The notes under the pieces are model-generated. The model saw only the letters and a program-made list of their open reading frames with translations, was not told where the DNA came from and searched no databases. Below are positions 9,491 through 20,372 of a DNA stretch of 64,000 nucleotides, one piece after another (within the stretch, counting starts at the first letter, position 1; every line of letters begins with the position of its first letter). Made by a program: the position numbers and the translations under genes. The stretch covers positions 307,866,740 to 307,930,739 of the forward strand of contig CM040120.1 of NCBI GenBank assembly GCA_022559845.1. Reading direction: 5' to 3'. Source of the DNA: Amorphophallus konjac. Its lineage: Eukaryota; Streptophyta; Magnoliopsida; Alismatales; Araceae.

Positions 9491-10987
9491 TCATGGTGCA
9501 TCTGCAGGTGGAGGTGACTGATCCTCTGGAGGAGGGGGCTGGTGTCCAAGGAGACGTCGGATGTCTTCAAGAACATGAACTTGAGCATGAAGAGTATCCC
9601 AAATACGGACAATGGAGAGGTCACGAGCCTCATCACGACGAGCCATGTTAAGAAGAGTATTGTTCATGATGTGGAAAGACTGGCTAGAGTCAGCAACACT
9701 GTCGGTGAGGCTAGTCATGTGAGTGGTGAGTGTGGCCATATGAGTGGAAAGGGTATCCAGAGCAGTGGAGAAGGAATCCATGCGGCCTGACATGGTGTCA
9801 ACCACATGGCCCATAGTGTCGATGCGATCCTCGAGAGCAGAAAGTCCCTCCCCAAAAGTGTCCACACGAGTCTCTAGCCCAATGAACCGCCTGTCAAAAA
9901 TCTCATAGTCTACCCAAGAAGACTGAGTGGCTCCCTGAGTGGAGGACTCTCCATGATAAAACTGAGTAGGAGGAGGCATCTCCGGATCCATATGCTGCGG
10001 TGAAGGTGGAGGAGGCAGCTCAGCATCCATGTGATGAGGTGAGGGTGGAGGAGGCTGCTCATCGGCCTAAACGGAAGGGGGTACATCCCCTTGAACCTGC
10101 TGTTGCTATGGTTCCTGCTCATCCTCATTGTCATATTCGTCTTCATATGTAGGCACATCTCAACGCAGCTCACCATCGGGACCATAGTAATAACCCATAT
10201 CAGTGAAAATTTTATGCTTGTTGTAGATGTCATCTTGGCGAACATAGATAAACTGTTCGTCTTCTAAACTGATCCCAGCATGAATGAACACCCCGGTCAA
10301 CTGTGAAGCATATGGCAAGGAACACCGTAGATTTGTTCGGCAAGCTCCAATAAGGGTGGTTATGAGGCGACCCATGTTGATTTGTATACCATTCATGACA
10401 CGGTAAAACAGGAATCTATGAACTTCTGTGACTTCATTTCTGCTGCCAACCGTGGGATAAATAAGAGAGGTAAACATATGGTGTAAGACACACTGTAGTG
10501 GTGGGAAGTAATTCGCATTTAACTCAATCAAATCGCTGACACCACGCACGTACTCACAGTTGGTCATGGCAATAAAAGTATCTTCAACCTCCCCATGGCC
10601 ATAAGCCATGTTGGCTCCTCTAGCCGCAACCCCTAAGCTCCTCTCAAATAGATTGGGGTTAATGTGAAGCTCAACCCCTCGAACAACAGTATATAGCTCA
10701 TCATTCCTTGAAACCAAGTTCCCATAGAACTACTGTACTAGGTTGGGGTAATGACGGTTATACCTAGTAACAAAATCAGTCCAACCCGGTTGAATCTCAA
10801 AGATGTCGGAGAAGAGCTCATTCACCTCATTGAAATCAACCATTCGAGGGTCGATGATGAGGCGAATGAGCAACCTAGGTGCTCGACGCGGTGTAGGAGC
10901 CCGCTGTGGTGGAGGAGCTGGAGCCTCGCGTCTCTGTCCACTGCCTTCCCCTTGGGCAGAACGCCAAGAGCTTCGTCTAGGCGGCAT
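9491..10987 (-). pseudogene. Extra ORF after pol (putative plant transposon protein domain)
   Basis: One - strand frame of about 499 codons starts at ATG 10987 and is interrupted only by in-frame stops (near 10730, 10718, 10160 and three between 10030 and 10160). N-terminal basic/Pro-rich part (MPPRRSSWRSAQGEG). The middle (about 10160-10717) holds NLFERSLGVAARGANMAYG, SLIYPTVGSRNEVTEVHRFL and SLPYASQLTGVFIHAGISL, which resembles the 'putative plant transposon protein' family (my recollection, PF20167). The C-terminal part is a heptad-rich coiled coil (repeated T-M-D-S/T-L-T-H-M) and a Pro-rich tail. It sits where SIRE1-type elements carry their env-like ORF, but no signal peptide or transmembrane span is evident, so I do not call it an envelope protein. 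Confidence 0.7.
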
Positions 10988-11790
10988 CCCGAACTAGCAA
11001 ACCGATAGAAAACCCTTGAAGAGAAGACCCTCGTCTCGGGGGATGAAGATAGATCTACGGACACTCCAGGGGCTTGCAAAAGCCTTCTTCATTGACCAGA
11101 ACCAAGGTGGAAACTCCACGAACGTACGAACGGCCGAGTGGAGTTCGTCCCGAAATCGTGACGAACAAGCCGGATCTTGTGTGGGTGGAGAAAAGATGAG
11201 GTTTGGGAGCTTGGGAGGTGGAGTTTGGAAGTTCTAGGGTTGGGGAATGAGGTATGAGAGTGAATGGGGGTGATAGAAAGAGTGAGTGGGGTATTATACC
11301 CCTTTACAAGCTGGCCCGGTTGGGACCCGGTCGGGCCGATTTGCCGGAACCGGTCGACCGGTGCGGGGCTGGAGGTCGACTGCTAGCCTAGAAAAACCCC
11401 AATTTTTGAATTTTTTTGTTTCTTTTTCTTTTCTTTTCTATTTTTTTTTATAAATGGGGGGACTAAGAACCGACCTTCTGAGTTGAGCCAACGTCATGAA
11501 GTGGAGGAAAGGAAAATATATGCAGATTTGAGGAGAGTTTCTAACTCCCCCTCAGAAGTTACCTTAGGTCCGACATCACTGAGTCCACAATTATTTATCC
11601 AAGAAATATCTGGCCTTAGAAAAAAAATTTCAAGGATGGCTATACATATAATTACATTCAAGCATGCAGGAATGTATGTGAACACACAAGGTAAGAAGTA
11701 AAGACAAAATGCATGTTTTCCTACCCTTGATGCACATTAGTTTCTACAAATACAGAACTTAATCTAAGTGCAAACCTATGCATGAATGCT
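10988..11790 (-). other. Intergenic region between pol and extra ORF
   Basis: Non-coding. It holds a third polypurine-like tract (on the - strand CTGAGGGGGAGTTAG, about 11543-11557), a T-rich tract (11407-11450) and the palindrome CCGGTCGACCGG (11350-11361) shared with the LTRs. It could supply a separate promoter or processing site for the extra ORF; nothing in the sequence proves this. Confidence 0.5.
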
Positions 11791-12139
11791 CAGACCCTTA
11801 CACATCCCAAGTTCTCTTCTTATCTTGTTAAATTGTTCCTGGTTGAGGGGTTTGGTGAAAATGTCAGCTAGTTGATTGTGTGTGTCAATGAAGTTCAATT
11901 CAAAGACATCTTTCCCTACATGATCTCTCAGGAAGTGATGACGAATATCAATATGTTTGGTTCTAGAATGTTGAACAAGATTTTAGACAAACTGATTGCA
12001 CTGATATTATCGCACAAAATTGGCACACATTTCATTACAATATCTAAATCAAGCAGCTGCTTTTGATTCAAAGTACTTGGGCTCCACAACTTCCAGCGGC
12101 TACATATTCAGCCTCGGCCGTTAAGAGGACTGTTGAATG
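11790..12139 (-). pseudogene. Sirevirus RNase H C-terminal part (frameshifted)
   Basis: On the - strand recognisable pieces in different frames include AEAEYVAAGSCGAQVL and, near the end, THNQLADIFTKPLNQEQFN followed by KIRRELG. These are the final blocks of copia RNase H. At least two frameshifts and several stops separate them, so no continuous frame exists. The end of pol similarity is about 11800. Confidence 0.75.
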
Positions 12140-12927
12140 TTATTTCTTAGAGGCCCATGAGACTAGGCACCCACCTAGAAACTGACAGTACCCACTAGTA
12201 CTTTTACAATCTACAATGCATGCAGCATAATCCGCATCGGTGTATGCAATGAAATCAAAAGAACTACCGATGGGAAACCACAAGCTAAAATATAGTGTGC
12301 CAAGTAAATATCTAAAAATACGTTTAACAGTTGATAAGTGAGATTCTTTAGGGCATGACTGAAAACGGGCACAAAGACATACATTGAATTGAATGTCAGG
12401 GTGGCATGCTGTAAGATACATTAGTGATCCGATCATACCTCGAAACAGTGTAGGATCTACTGTTTTACCATTTTCATCTTTGTCTAACTTTGAGGTTATC
12501 GCCATTGGAGTTGACAAAGGTTTTGCTTCAGCCATCCCATATTTCTTCAAAAGTTCCATTATGTACTTGGCTTGGCTTATGAAAATACCCTCAGGTGTTT
12601 GCTTCACCCGCAGTCCAAGAAAGAATTTTAGTTCACCCATTAGGCTCATCTCAAATTCACCTTGCATGATTTCTGCAAATTCATTACATAGCACATTATT
12701 AGTAGCTCCAAAAATTATAGCATCCACATACACTTGAACTACTAATATATCTTTACCTGATTTCTTTGTGAAAAGTGTTTGATCAACCTTACCTCTCTTG
12801 AAATCATTCTCAATCAAAAATGACGTGAGCCGTTCATACCATGCCCTTAGTGCTTGCTTCAGTCCGTACAAGGCCTTCTTGAGCTTGTTCAAATGTTGTA
12901 GATGTTTGAGGTCTTCAAAACCTGGAG
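12140..12927 (-). pseudogene. Sirevirus RT core and RNase H start (mutant YVDD)
   Basis: RVT_2 domain: LKKALYGLKQALRAWYERL, then QVYVDAIIFGATN where the catalytic box should read YVDD; here the second Asp is Ala, which would abolish polymerase activity. It continues with GELKFFLGLRVKQTPEGIF, GSLMYLTACHPDIQF and the RNase H opening FIAYTDADYAACIVDCKSTS. A TAA at about 12925-12927 separates it from the preceding RT segment in the same frame. The end, near VSWASKK, is a frameshift. Confidence 0.9.
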
Positions 12928-13270
12928 GTTATTCTACAAAAATATCATCTTTGATATATCCATTTAGAAACGTAAATTTAACATCCATTTGAAACAATTT
13001 AAAGTTAGATGAGCAAGCATAAGACAATAGAATCCGGACTGCTCCTAGACGAGCAACCGGTGCAAAAGACTCATCAAAATCAATACCCATCTCCTGGCTA
13101 TATCCCTTGGCCACAAGTCAGGCCTTGTTCTTAACAACCAATCCTGTATCATTTAGCTTATTTCTGAAAACCCATCGGGTTCCGATAATGGGTTGATTCT
13201 TAGGTCGTGGCACTAGAGTCCACACCTGGTTTCTTTCGAACTGGTGCAACTCTTCATGCATAGCCTTGGT
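12928..13270 (-). pseudogene. Sirevirus RT N-terminal part
   Basis: Before the [20 protein letters not shown] block, RT sequence reads LHQFERNQVWTLVPRPK and GTRWVFRNKLNDTG with one nonsense codon. It is followed by [19 protein letters not shown], in which the usual catalytic-region KTAFLNG is KFTFLNG. It is joined to integrase upstream across a stop at 13271-13273. Confidence 0.85.
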
Positions 13271-14155
13271 CTAGGATTCATTTTGAAGAGCTTCATGGAT
13301 ATCCTTAGGCTCTTCCTGTGAGATTAGGGCTATCAAATCTTCTTCTACTACTTGCCTTAGAGATGCTCTAGTTCTTACCCCATCTTGAGGATTACCGATT
13401 ATGTTTTCATCTAGATGATCCTTTAGAAATATAGAGGTGCTTGGCAAATCAGGGTGCTGCACTTGTTGCTCTTGCAGCGTCTCAATTGAAGGATCTTCAT
13501 CTTCTTCACTCTTGCTGGGTATTCCTTCCTTTGATTCATCCTTGGCTTTAGATGTTCTAGCATTGGTTGAGTCTTTGAGGACTTCTCCTACATCCACAAT
13601 TCGAGTAGTTAGTTTTAGTTCAGATTCATCAAAAGTTACATGATGACTTTCTTCAACCATTAAAGTCCGTTTATTGAACGCTCGATAGGCTCTAGAATTA
13701 AGTGCATAGCCTAGGAACGTTCCCTTGTCACTTTTCTCATCAAACTTACCTAGGTTGGACTTACCATTGTTCAGGATGAAATATGAACAACCAAAGAGTT
13801 TAAGATGGAAAATATTTGATTTCTTATCCTTGTAGAGCTCATATGGAGTTTTCTTCAAAATGGGCATTACCATTGCCCTGTTAATGATGTAACATGTTGT
13901 ACTTACCGCCTCAGCCCAAAAATATTTTGGTAGAGAGTTTTCACTTAACATGGTCCGTGCCATGTCTATCAATGTTTTATTTTTCATCTCCACCACTCCA
14001 TTTTGTTGGGGCGTTCTTGGTGATGAGAAGTTATGTGTATACCCGTGCTCTTCACAGAAATTGCTGAACTCATGAATTTTAAATTCTTCACCATGATCAC
14101 TTTGGATAGTGGTGATAAGGTAGCCTCTATTATTTTGGATTTTCCTACAAAACAC
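13271..14155 (-). pseudogene. Sirevirus integrase core and C-terminal region
   Basis: The integrase core holds the second Asp in IQSDHGEEF and the Glu position in TPQQNGVVEMKNKTLIDM. The FWAEAVSTTCYIINRA block and the HLKLFGCSYFILNN block follow, then an acidic Ser/Glu-rich linker to RT. It is in frame with RT apart from nonsense codons. The N-terminal end is separated from the 14156-14524 piece by a stop at the junction; both belong to one domain. Confidence 0.9.
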
Positions 14156-14524
14156 TTAAAATTTCATCAATGCATCATTTTTATTGGATAGAAATAACAC
14201 CCAAGTGAATCTGGAATAATCATCAACAATAACGAAACCATAGAATTTCCCTCCTAGGTTGGATGTCCTAGTTGGGCCAAACAAATCAAGATGCAGTAAT
14301 TCCAAAGGCCGGGAGGTAGAAACAATATTCTTATTTTTGAAGGATATGCATGTTTGCTTGTCTTTTGTGCAAGCCTCACAAATTTTATCACTTTCAAACT
14401 TTAACATTGGCAAACCATTCATCAAGTCATGTTTAGACAACTTAGAGATTACTCCAAAACTAGCATGACCTAGTCTTTGGTGCCATAGCCATGCATTGTC
14501 ATGATTGTTAGCTACCAAATACAT
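14156..14524 (-). pseudogene. Sirevirus GAG-pre-integrase zinc finger and integrase N-part
   Basis: The HHCC-type zinc finger is visible: WLWHQRLGHASFGVISKL with two His, then KICEACTKDKQ with two Cys. The first catalytic Asp of the integrase core is in LELLHLDLFGPTRT, followed by FYGFVIVDDYSRFTWVLFL. The start is a convenience, since upstream sequence continues from protease with frameshifts. Confidence 0.9.
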
Positions 14525-14911
14525 ATCATCACAAGAAACATCATCAATATCAATGGTATATACATTGTTGTTTCTCTTGCCGATGAATCTGATTTCATTG
14601 AAAGTTTTATTTATGACAAGGCAATGGGTTTCATCAAAAATAATTTTGAAGCCTTTGTCACACAGTTAGCTTATGCTCAGTAAGTTATGATTCAAACCTT
14701 TCACCAAAAGAATATTTTCAATCAAGGTTTCAGAATTCTTACCTATGTTGCCAATTCCAATTATTTTACCTTTGTCTTTTCCACCAAAGGCAACTGAGCC
14801 TCCATCCTTGTCTTGCAGCATAGAGAACGCTTTCTTGTCCCCTGTCATGTGCCCTGAGCAGCCGTTGTCCAAGTACCACTTGCTCCCCCTGGCTTCAAGA
14901 TATATCTGCAA
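14525..14911 (-). pseudogene. Sirevirus aspartic protease
   Basis: Copia protease active-site region at the N-terminus: WYLDNGCSGHMTGDKKAF. Family members usually have Asp-Ser-Gly; here it is Asp-Asn-Gly, so the catalytic Asp is kept and the next residue changed. The GGSVAFGGKDKGKIIGIG and LLVKGLNHNLLSIS blocks follow. The open segment is 14666-14911; the 140 bases after it are frame-disrupted. The enzyme would cleave the Gag-Pol polyprotein. Confidence 0.88.
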
Positions 14912-15707
14912 GAAACAACATTCTCATGCAAATGATTTTGGTACCCAAGCTAGTTTGGATCCATAAGAGTTAGTCCAGTTCTGTGCATATCTTCTCTTGG
15001 TCCAAAAAATATGATTTCTTGGTGGACTTTATTTGAACCAAAAATTTGTAATAACATGACCAAATCTACCACAATGATAATAGTTAACATGTGCAAACTT
15101 TCTTTAAAATTATTGTGGTTTGGGTTGGACATATTTTGATTTAGAATTGCAACATGAAGCATGGTTGTTATCTTTTTTGTGAACAAAGGATGTGGTGATC
15201 TTATGTTCAAAAGATTTTTTATTTTGAGGAGTGTATCCCAGTCCTTCCTTTTCAAAATTGACTTTAACTCCCAACAAGTTATCTAAATTTTGTTTGCCCT
15301 TTACAAATCTTGACAAGGTGGACTGAAGTTCAGCCACTTCTTTATCCAATCTTACATTTTTCTTTTCAAGTTCTGAGTTTGTGGATTTCAGAATTGTTTC
15401 TCCAGTTTTCATTTTTTCACACACTTTTTCCATTTCAGACATTTTGCAAGATAGCTATTCTTTGACTTTTTCACAATCTGAAATCGTTTGTAGCAGACTT
15501 TCTTTTTCTTCTGTTGCCTCAAATCATTCTTGTTACAATTTTTCAAACTTAACAAAGATATCTTCATGTGAAAAATCATCAATTTTTTTTTGAGAGTTTT
15601 GTTTTCAGATCTGATTTTCTTGTATTTAGTATACAATTTTTCATATTCTGACTCCCATTTTCATTGGAAATAAAACCAGGGTTAGAATTTACCTCCGTTG
15701 AGTCATC
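14912..15707 (-). pseudogene. Sirevirus gag C-terminal coiled coil and second zinc knuckle
   Basis: Fragments in shifting frames. 15409-15690 and 15110-15442 are Lys/Glu-rich coiled coil (NSELEKKNVRLDKEVAELQS). The conserved KGKQNLDNLLGVKVNFEKEG block follows. Near 15030-15085 a degraded zinc knuckle reads HCGRFGHVITNF. Next, close to the protease, is SKLAWVPKSF. At least three frameshifts. A long coiled-coil gag with this block order is typical of Sireviruses. Confidence 0.75.
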
Positions 15708-16557
15708 CTAGTGTGCCATGAGACATAGGCTCTCAACGAGCTCTTGTATTTCCTCATCGGACGGTTCGTCCTCTTCATCGCTCCACGTGGCGACCATGGC
15801 TTTGGGCTTTCTGAAATTATCTTTCTTGAATTTCTTCTTTAGATCTGGGCACTCTCCCCTCATGTGCCCGGGCTTTTTGCATTTGTAGCATATAATGCCA
15901 CTTGGTTTGCTTGGCTCGCCCTTGGTTTGACTGGGCTTCCTTTGCCCCTTTCTGAAGTTGCCTTGGAAGTTTCTCTTCTTCCACAAAAACCTTTTCACTT
16001 GGCGGGTTATCATGGCCAAGTCTTCTTCTTCGTTGCTTCCTTCACTTGATTCTTCTTCTTGAAGGTCTTCATCAGATTGATGAGCTTTCAATCCAATTAC
16101 CTTCTTCTTCTTCGTATCTTCCTCAGCTGTCCTCTTCATATTTATCTCATAGGTCATGAGTGACCCTATGAGCTCATCGAGAGTGAGTGTGGACAGATTC
16201 TTGGAGTCTTCAATGACTGTGACCTTGGTATGCCACGCAGGAAGAAGGGATCTCAGCACTTTTCTTACGAGCTCAGAATTAGTGTAATCTTTCCCAAGGC
16301 TTTTGAGACCATTTGTGATCTCGGTTAGCCTTGCGAACATCTCTGAAATTGTCTCTTCAGGCTTCATCTTGAAGAGCTCATAATCTCGGACCAGAAGGTT
16401 GGCCTGGGTCTCCTTGACCTCCGAGGTTCCTTCATAGATCAGCCACAACTTGTCCCACATCTTCTTTCCTGAACTGCACATGGATACATGAGAGAACTCA
16501 TTAGGATGTATAGCACATTTCATAATGTTCATAGCATTAGAATTTACAGTACATTTC
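15708..16557 (-). pseudogene. Sirevirus gag, main part
   Basis: UBN2-type copia gag: CAIHPNEFSHVSMCSSGKKM, WLIYEGTSEVKETQANLLV, KMKPEETISEMFARLTEI, LRSLLPAWHTKVTVIED. It ends with a canonical CCHC zinc knuckle, CYKCKKPGHMRGEC, and an acidic tail. The domain is open here, but its N-terminal 60 codons lie 26 kb away at 42691-42887 because the Tat element inserted at 16553-16557. The open frame continues past 16557 into the Tat LTR, giving an artificial start; those extra residues are not gag. Confidence 0.92.
16553..16557. repeat. Tat element target-site duplication ATTTC (left)
   Basis: ATTTC precedes the LTR start TGTGGGGATG; the identical pentamer follows the other LTR at 42686-42690. Both copies lie within Sirevirus gag, which proves the order of insertion. 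Confidence 0.95.
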
Positions 16558-17479
16558 TGTGGGGATGTTTTTTTGTTTGGGTTTATTTTACTAGGTTTAT
16601 TAGGCGTGCCAGTCACCAAGGTGACAATTTATTGTGCGCTCGATCTGACACAGTCAGTCGATTGTGATATTCGTGCCGGGACCGAAAGGCCGTCATACCA
16701 TAAAGGCTATGACGTTAATTACGTCCTTCCGGGGAAGGACAACCCTTGATTAGTTGCCAAGAAAGGATGCCTCGGGGGGTGAAAAGAGATAAGACTATCA
16801 TGCCGATTCCGCTGGCGGGATGCGAAACATGTATGGAAAACGTACTATACGGGACGTGATAATGATGTTACAATGCAAATCCGGAAGCATGTCCCCTTGT
16901 CTTGGGCTATGCCAAAGGGAGATATAGGTCATCCACCCATAAAATGTCGGGATGAAAGCCAAAAGAGAGACGGGCGTGGCCCTGGATCCAAAAGGATTTG
17001 AATGTGACGGGACAGTGTCCGCTACCATGGCGTTTATTGATGTTCCCCTCAAAGGACCATTGGAGGACGTGCAGTGGCAGAACTCCAAGGGTCAGTGGGG
17101 TGACAGAAGAAACATCGTATTCGGTATAATGTAGGGGTAAAAACCCCCATTAATGTATCTCCTGTGGACCTGGGTGAAGAACCATGATTCCCTTGTAAGG
17201 CGACGGAGGCTGGCACGGAGGTTGACAGGAATGGGACATTTGAGTTTGGACTGGATTTGCGTTTAATGGGATTGTTGAGACATCAGGTTTGGATGGCAGC
17301 TATTAATAAGACGAAACGGCGTGGATAGGAGTCGGCACGAGGGGGATCCCGGCGCGACGGGAGGCTAAAGTGCTATAGGCACGGCGGGCAACCAGCGTGG
17401 CTGGAAAGAAAGGAAAACGGCACGGCATGGCAGATGGCGCCGCAAGGTTCCCGACGCACCCTTCACCCGGCGAGAGTTT

Positions 17480-17538
17480 GGCGCCGGGAGGGGGTGGCGC
17501 CGGGAGGAGATGGCGTCGGGAGGCAGTGGCGCCGGTGG
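17480..17538. repeat. 18-bp GGCGCCGGGAGG tandem repeat, LTR copy 1
   Basis: Three to four units like TGGCGCCGGGAGGAGA. The partner LTR (40514-40590) has one extra unit, which accounts for almost all of the 19-bp LTR length difference. Confidence 0.8.
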
Positions 17539-19106
17539 AAGTTTTGTTGGTTTTCTTCAGATGTTATGAGGGGTTCTGATGAGTTCAAGGGGATCCTCTG
17601 TATTCAGCGGGGATCTCATGGCAATAATTGGGTGAGATAGAAGATGAGGGCGGATTCATTCACCAGGGGTGCGAGGAGACCGTGTAACTATAACGTATAT
17701 CCCCCTGTGGCGACCAAGGTGTCATGAGATGGTATAGCTCAGCCCTTTGCCACACAGTTGGGGGCTAAATGCATAATTTCGGTGAAAACATCGCACTATG
17801 TGACCGAGTAACCTTCTGAACGAATTTTGACAGCACTTCCCCTTATTTTGGGAGTATGTCAAAAGGGTATTATAGGTCATCCACTCACGAACTGTCGAGT
17901 GGAAACCAAAATAAGGGCCGGGCGTAGCCCGAGATCCAGGGGATCTAAATCATATGGGGCTTTATCCCCCTGTTGTGATATCCCCTGTACAGTCAATGGA
18001 GGACATGCAGTGGCAGAGCTCCACGACTTAATAGGGTTATAGAATGTAGGGGAATGAACCCCTTTAATATGGCTCCGTGAGGATCGAGGGAAAGGTAGTG
18101 CGTCTCCATAGGACAGGGTACGATTAGCAAGGTTGGCATGGCCTGACGGCGTCTGCACGAATGCATGGACGTGGCCAGAAGGTGTAAAGGTATCGGCACG
18201 AAGAAGGAGTTGGGCTTCGGCACGACAAAGAAACCCAGCTGGCACGGCAAGCCCTCGACACAAGACTTGCTTCGAGAGGTGCTCGCACCGGGAGGCTTTC
18301 TGAAGTGAGGTTTTAGAGGGGTTTGAGGGCATTTAAAGAAAAAGGGTTTATTCCACAATTTGAAGACCATTTTGGATGATCGTAAAGAGGATGATCCGGG
18401 GTGGAGACGACCTTCATTCTAGGGCCTCACTAGGAGCAAAATCACGTACGGAAACTCACGTTTTGAATCCATCCTTCCTCGCTTCGCAGACGAGAAGCCA
18501 TGAGGTAGACTGTCTCAGGCTCTCGTTGTGAGTATGAGGCTGAAGAGCACACTGTAGAAGAACCTTAAACATACTTAGAAAACCAAAACGGTAGAGCATA
18601 TGCAGATGTATAGTCATCAGTATCCACAACGTGTAATGAACTTCGGATGCAGAGGCAAATATAAAAGAACAAGGAAAGGGCATAACTCAGCCCATCTTTC
18701 ATTAACTATCTCATCTAAAACGGCGTACACGAACTCAACTCGGGAGAAAAAAAAACAACCCAAAAGCATACACCGACTCTATCCCTGCGAACAGGGTTAC
18801 ATTGGCACTCAGTGCTACGGGAGCAAAGATGCTCTAAAGTAGAGATACAAGCTAGAAGAGAGAACAATATTCAGACAGAGCAGAAAGGGGGGAGAGGAGC
18901 TATGGCCACTCAGGACGTCGAACGGCACACCCCACCTGACTTCTTTCTTCGAGACTCTGCTTCTCTCCTTTCTTCAGCTTCTATGAAGGGCTCTCGAGCT
19001 CCCCCTTTCTTTCAGTGGCTAACTCTTCTATCTCCTTCTTCCCTTTTTTTTATCTTCTTCTTCTTTTCCCTTGCCCCCCTTTTTTCTTCTTTTCGAAGGG
19101 CTCCTT

Positions 19107-19113
19107 CTTATAG
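19107..19113 (-). promoter_or_regulatory. TATA-like box in Tat 3' LTR
   Basis: CTATAAG on the - strand upstream of a long C/T-rich to purine transition. The same box is at 42162-42168 in the promoter-proximal LTR. Confidence 0.45.
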
Positions 19114-19631
19114 AGGGATGACCCTCATTCTATCGGCCTGAGCTTCCCGGCGCGCCAGAATCCATCTTCCCGGCATGGGCAACCCTCGGCGCGCCTCAGT
19201 TCATATTGGGCTTGGCCCATTTTCTATCATCCGGCGCAGGATCCACCTAATGGGCTCCTTTAGACAGTGGGCTTCTTGGCATATATATTTATCCTTTATG
19301 GGCTTGTTTAACACCTAGCGTTCACAAACACGTGTGAGGCACTGTGCATCCCACCTTCGGAGAATCAGAAATGTCTGAGCACCCCTTCTTAGCAGACAGA
19401 TGATTGCCTGAATGTTGGTATGGTTTTATCAGCCCGACTATCTGAATGATAGCCATACTGGACAGCGGCCTAGCCAGGGATGACTTTAGCCGAACAAAGT
19501 GTTAGGAATAGTGGGTCTCTTCTATTCTGATTCTCAGAACTTCCAGGGATGGTACAGGAGCCGTACCCTCAACTGGTCTTCACAGCTATGAATCTGCTTC
19601 GGTCTCTTCTGGTATATTTTAGGTGTCAACA

Positions 19632-19645
19632 AATGCCCCCCACCC
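19632..19645 (-). other. Tat polypurine tract
   Basis: On the - strand GGGTGGGGGGCATT abuts the LTR start TGTTGACACC. It fixes the leftward orientation of the element. Confidence 0.85.
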
Positions 19646-20372
19646 GTAGGTGGCGTAAGCGAAGAATGAGTGACACAGGACATGCGGGTGCGCATTGCAC
19701 CACAGCTCGTAATTTCTTCAGGTCTACTCCTGTTCATTGTTCATTCTTGTGACTCTGGGTCTTCATTCTGCTTGTACAATCCCAGTACTTTGTCAGTATA
19801 CTCGGACATGTATCAGCATTCTTGATTTGATCTTCTGATTGCAGCACCCTGGGTGGATCGAACGGCGCCACCGACGATCCCGGCATGGTCATCTCGGCGC
19901 GGCCGTCGTCTCGGCGCGCTAGGTTTTAGCACGGTTGCTCCCGACGCATGGGTCGTCTCGGCGCGCCTTTTGGCGCTTTTGACTTTCGGCGCGAGGGCCG
20001 TTTCGGCGCACCTTTTGGCGCTTTTGGCGCTCGGTGCGAAGGCCGTCTCGGCGCTCCTTTTGGCTTGGCCTGTATAGGTACTGAGAGGGTGGAGAGAGCT
20101 CATTTCTCACTGAGCTCTCTCTCTCTTCGGCCTCTTCTTCTTCCACTGCTTCTGCGATCGGCGTGGGGAGTCTCCCCTTGACCATTTTCTCCTTAGGGAC
20201 TACGTCCCTCTTTATTGCGGAGTCACCCCCTCTTGGTGGGTGCTCTCCTATTTGACTTTTGGGCATACCCCGGACAAAGGGAGATGCTGTCAAAATTTTC
20301 CTTGAGATCTTCTCTTCTATTTTCTTCTTCATATCATCTTATTTTCCTTGATTTTTGTCTGTAGCTGCTGCA
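19646..20372 (+). other. Region between Tat 3' LTR and antisense gene, with 45-bp repeats
   Basis: Non-coding. It holds a 45-bp tandem repeat rich in GGCGC (units start at 19954, 19999 and 20044, with partial older copies from 19888). A weak TATA-like TGTATAGGTA lies at 20071-20080 and a CT-rich leader (about 20095-20150) precedes the antisense gene start. It is the only place for a dedicated promoter of that gene besides the LTR itself. Confidence 0.5.

Larger units (their letters stand above)
16558..19631 (-). repeat. Tat element 3' LTR (3074 bp)
   Basis: + strand TGTGGGGATG to GGTGTCAACA. By eye about 8 differences from the partner in the first 200 bases. It contains a diverged internal duplication (about 16898-17090 against 17843-18022), a GC-rich 18-bp tandem repeat (17480-17538) and a TATA-like CTATAAG on the - strand (19107-19113). 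Short frames in it, in both LTR copies, are not genes. Confidence 0.95.

Noticed and set aside
9491..10987. Viral-type envelope protein in the Sirevirus
   Set aside because: Position fits, but I see no signal peptide, transmembrane span or cleavage site; the domain resembles a plant transposon-associated family.
10751..11237. + strand frames overlapping the extra ORF start
   Set aside because: Shadows of the - strand coding region with no domain.
16558..16619. N-terminal start of gag at 16619
   Set aside because: These codons come from the Tat LTR; the true start is at 42887.
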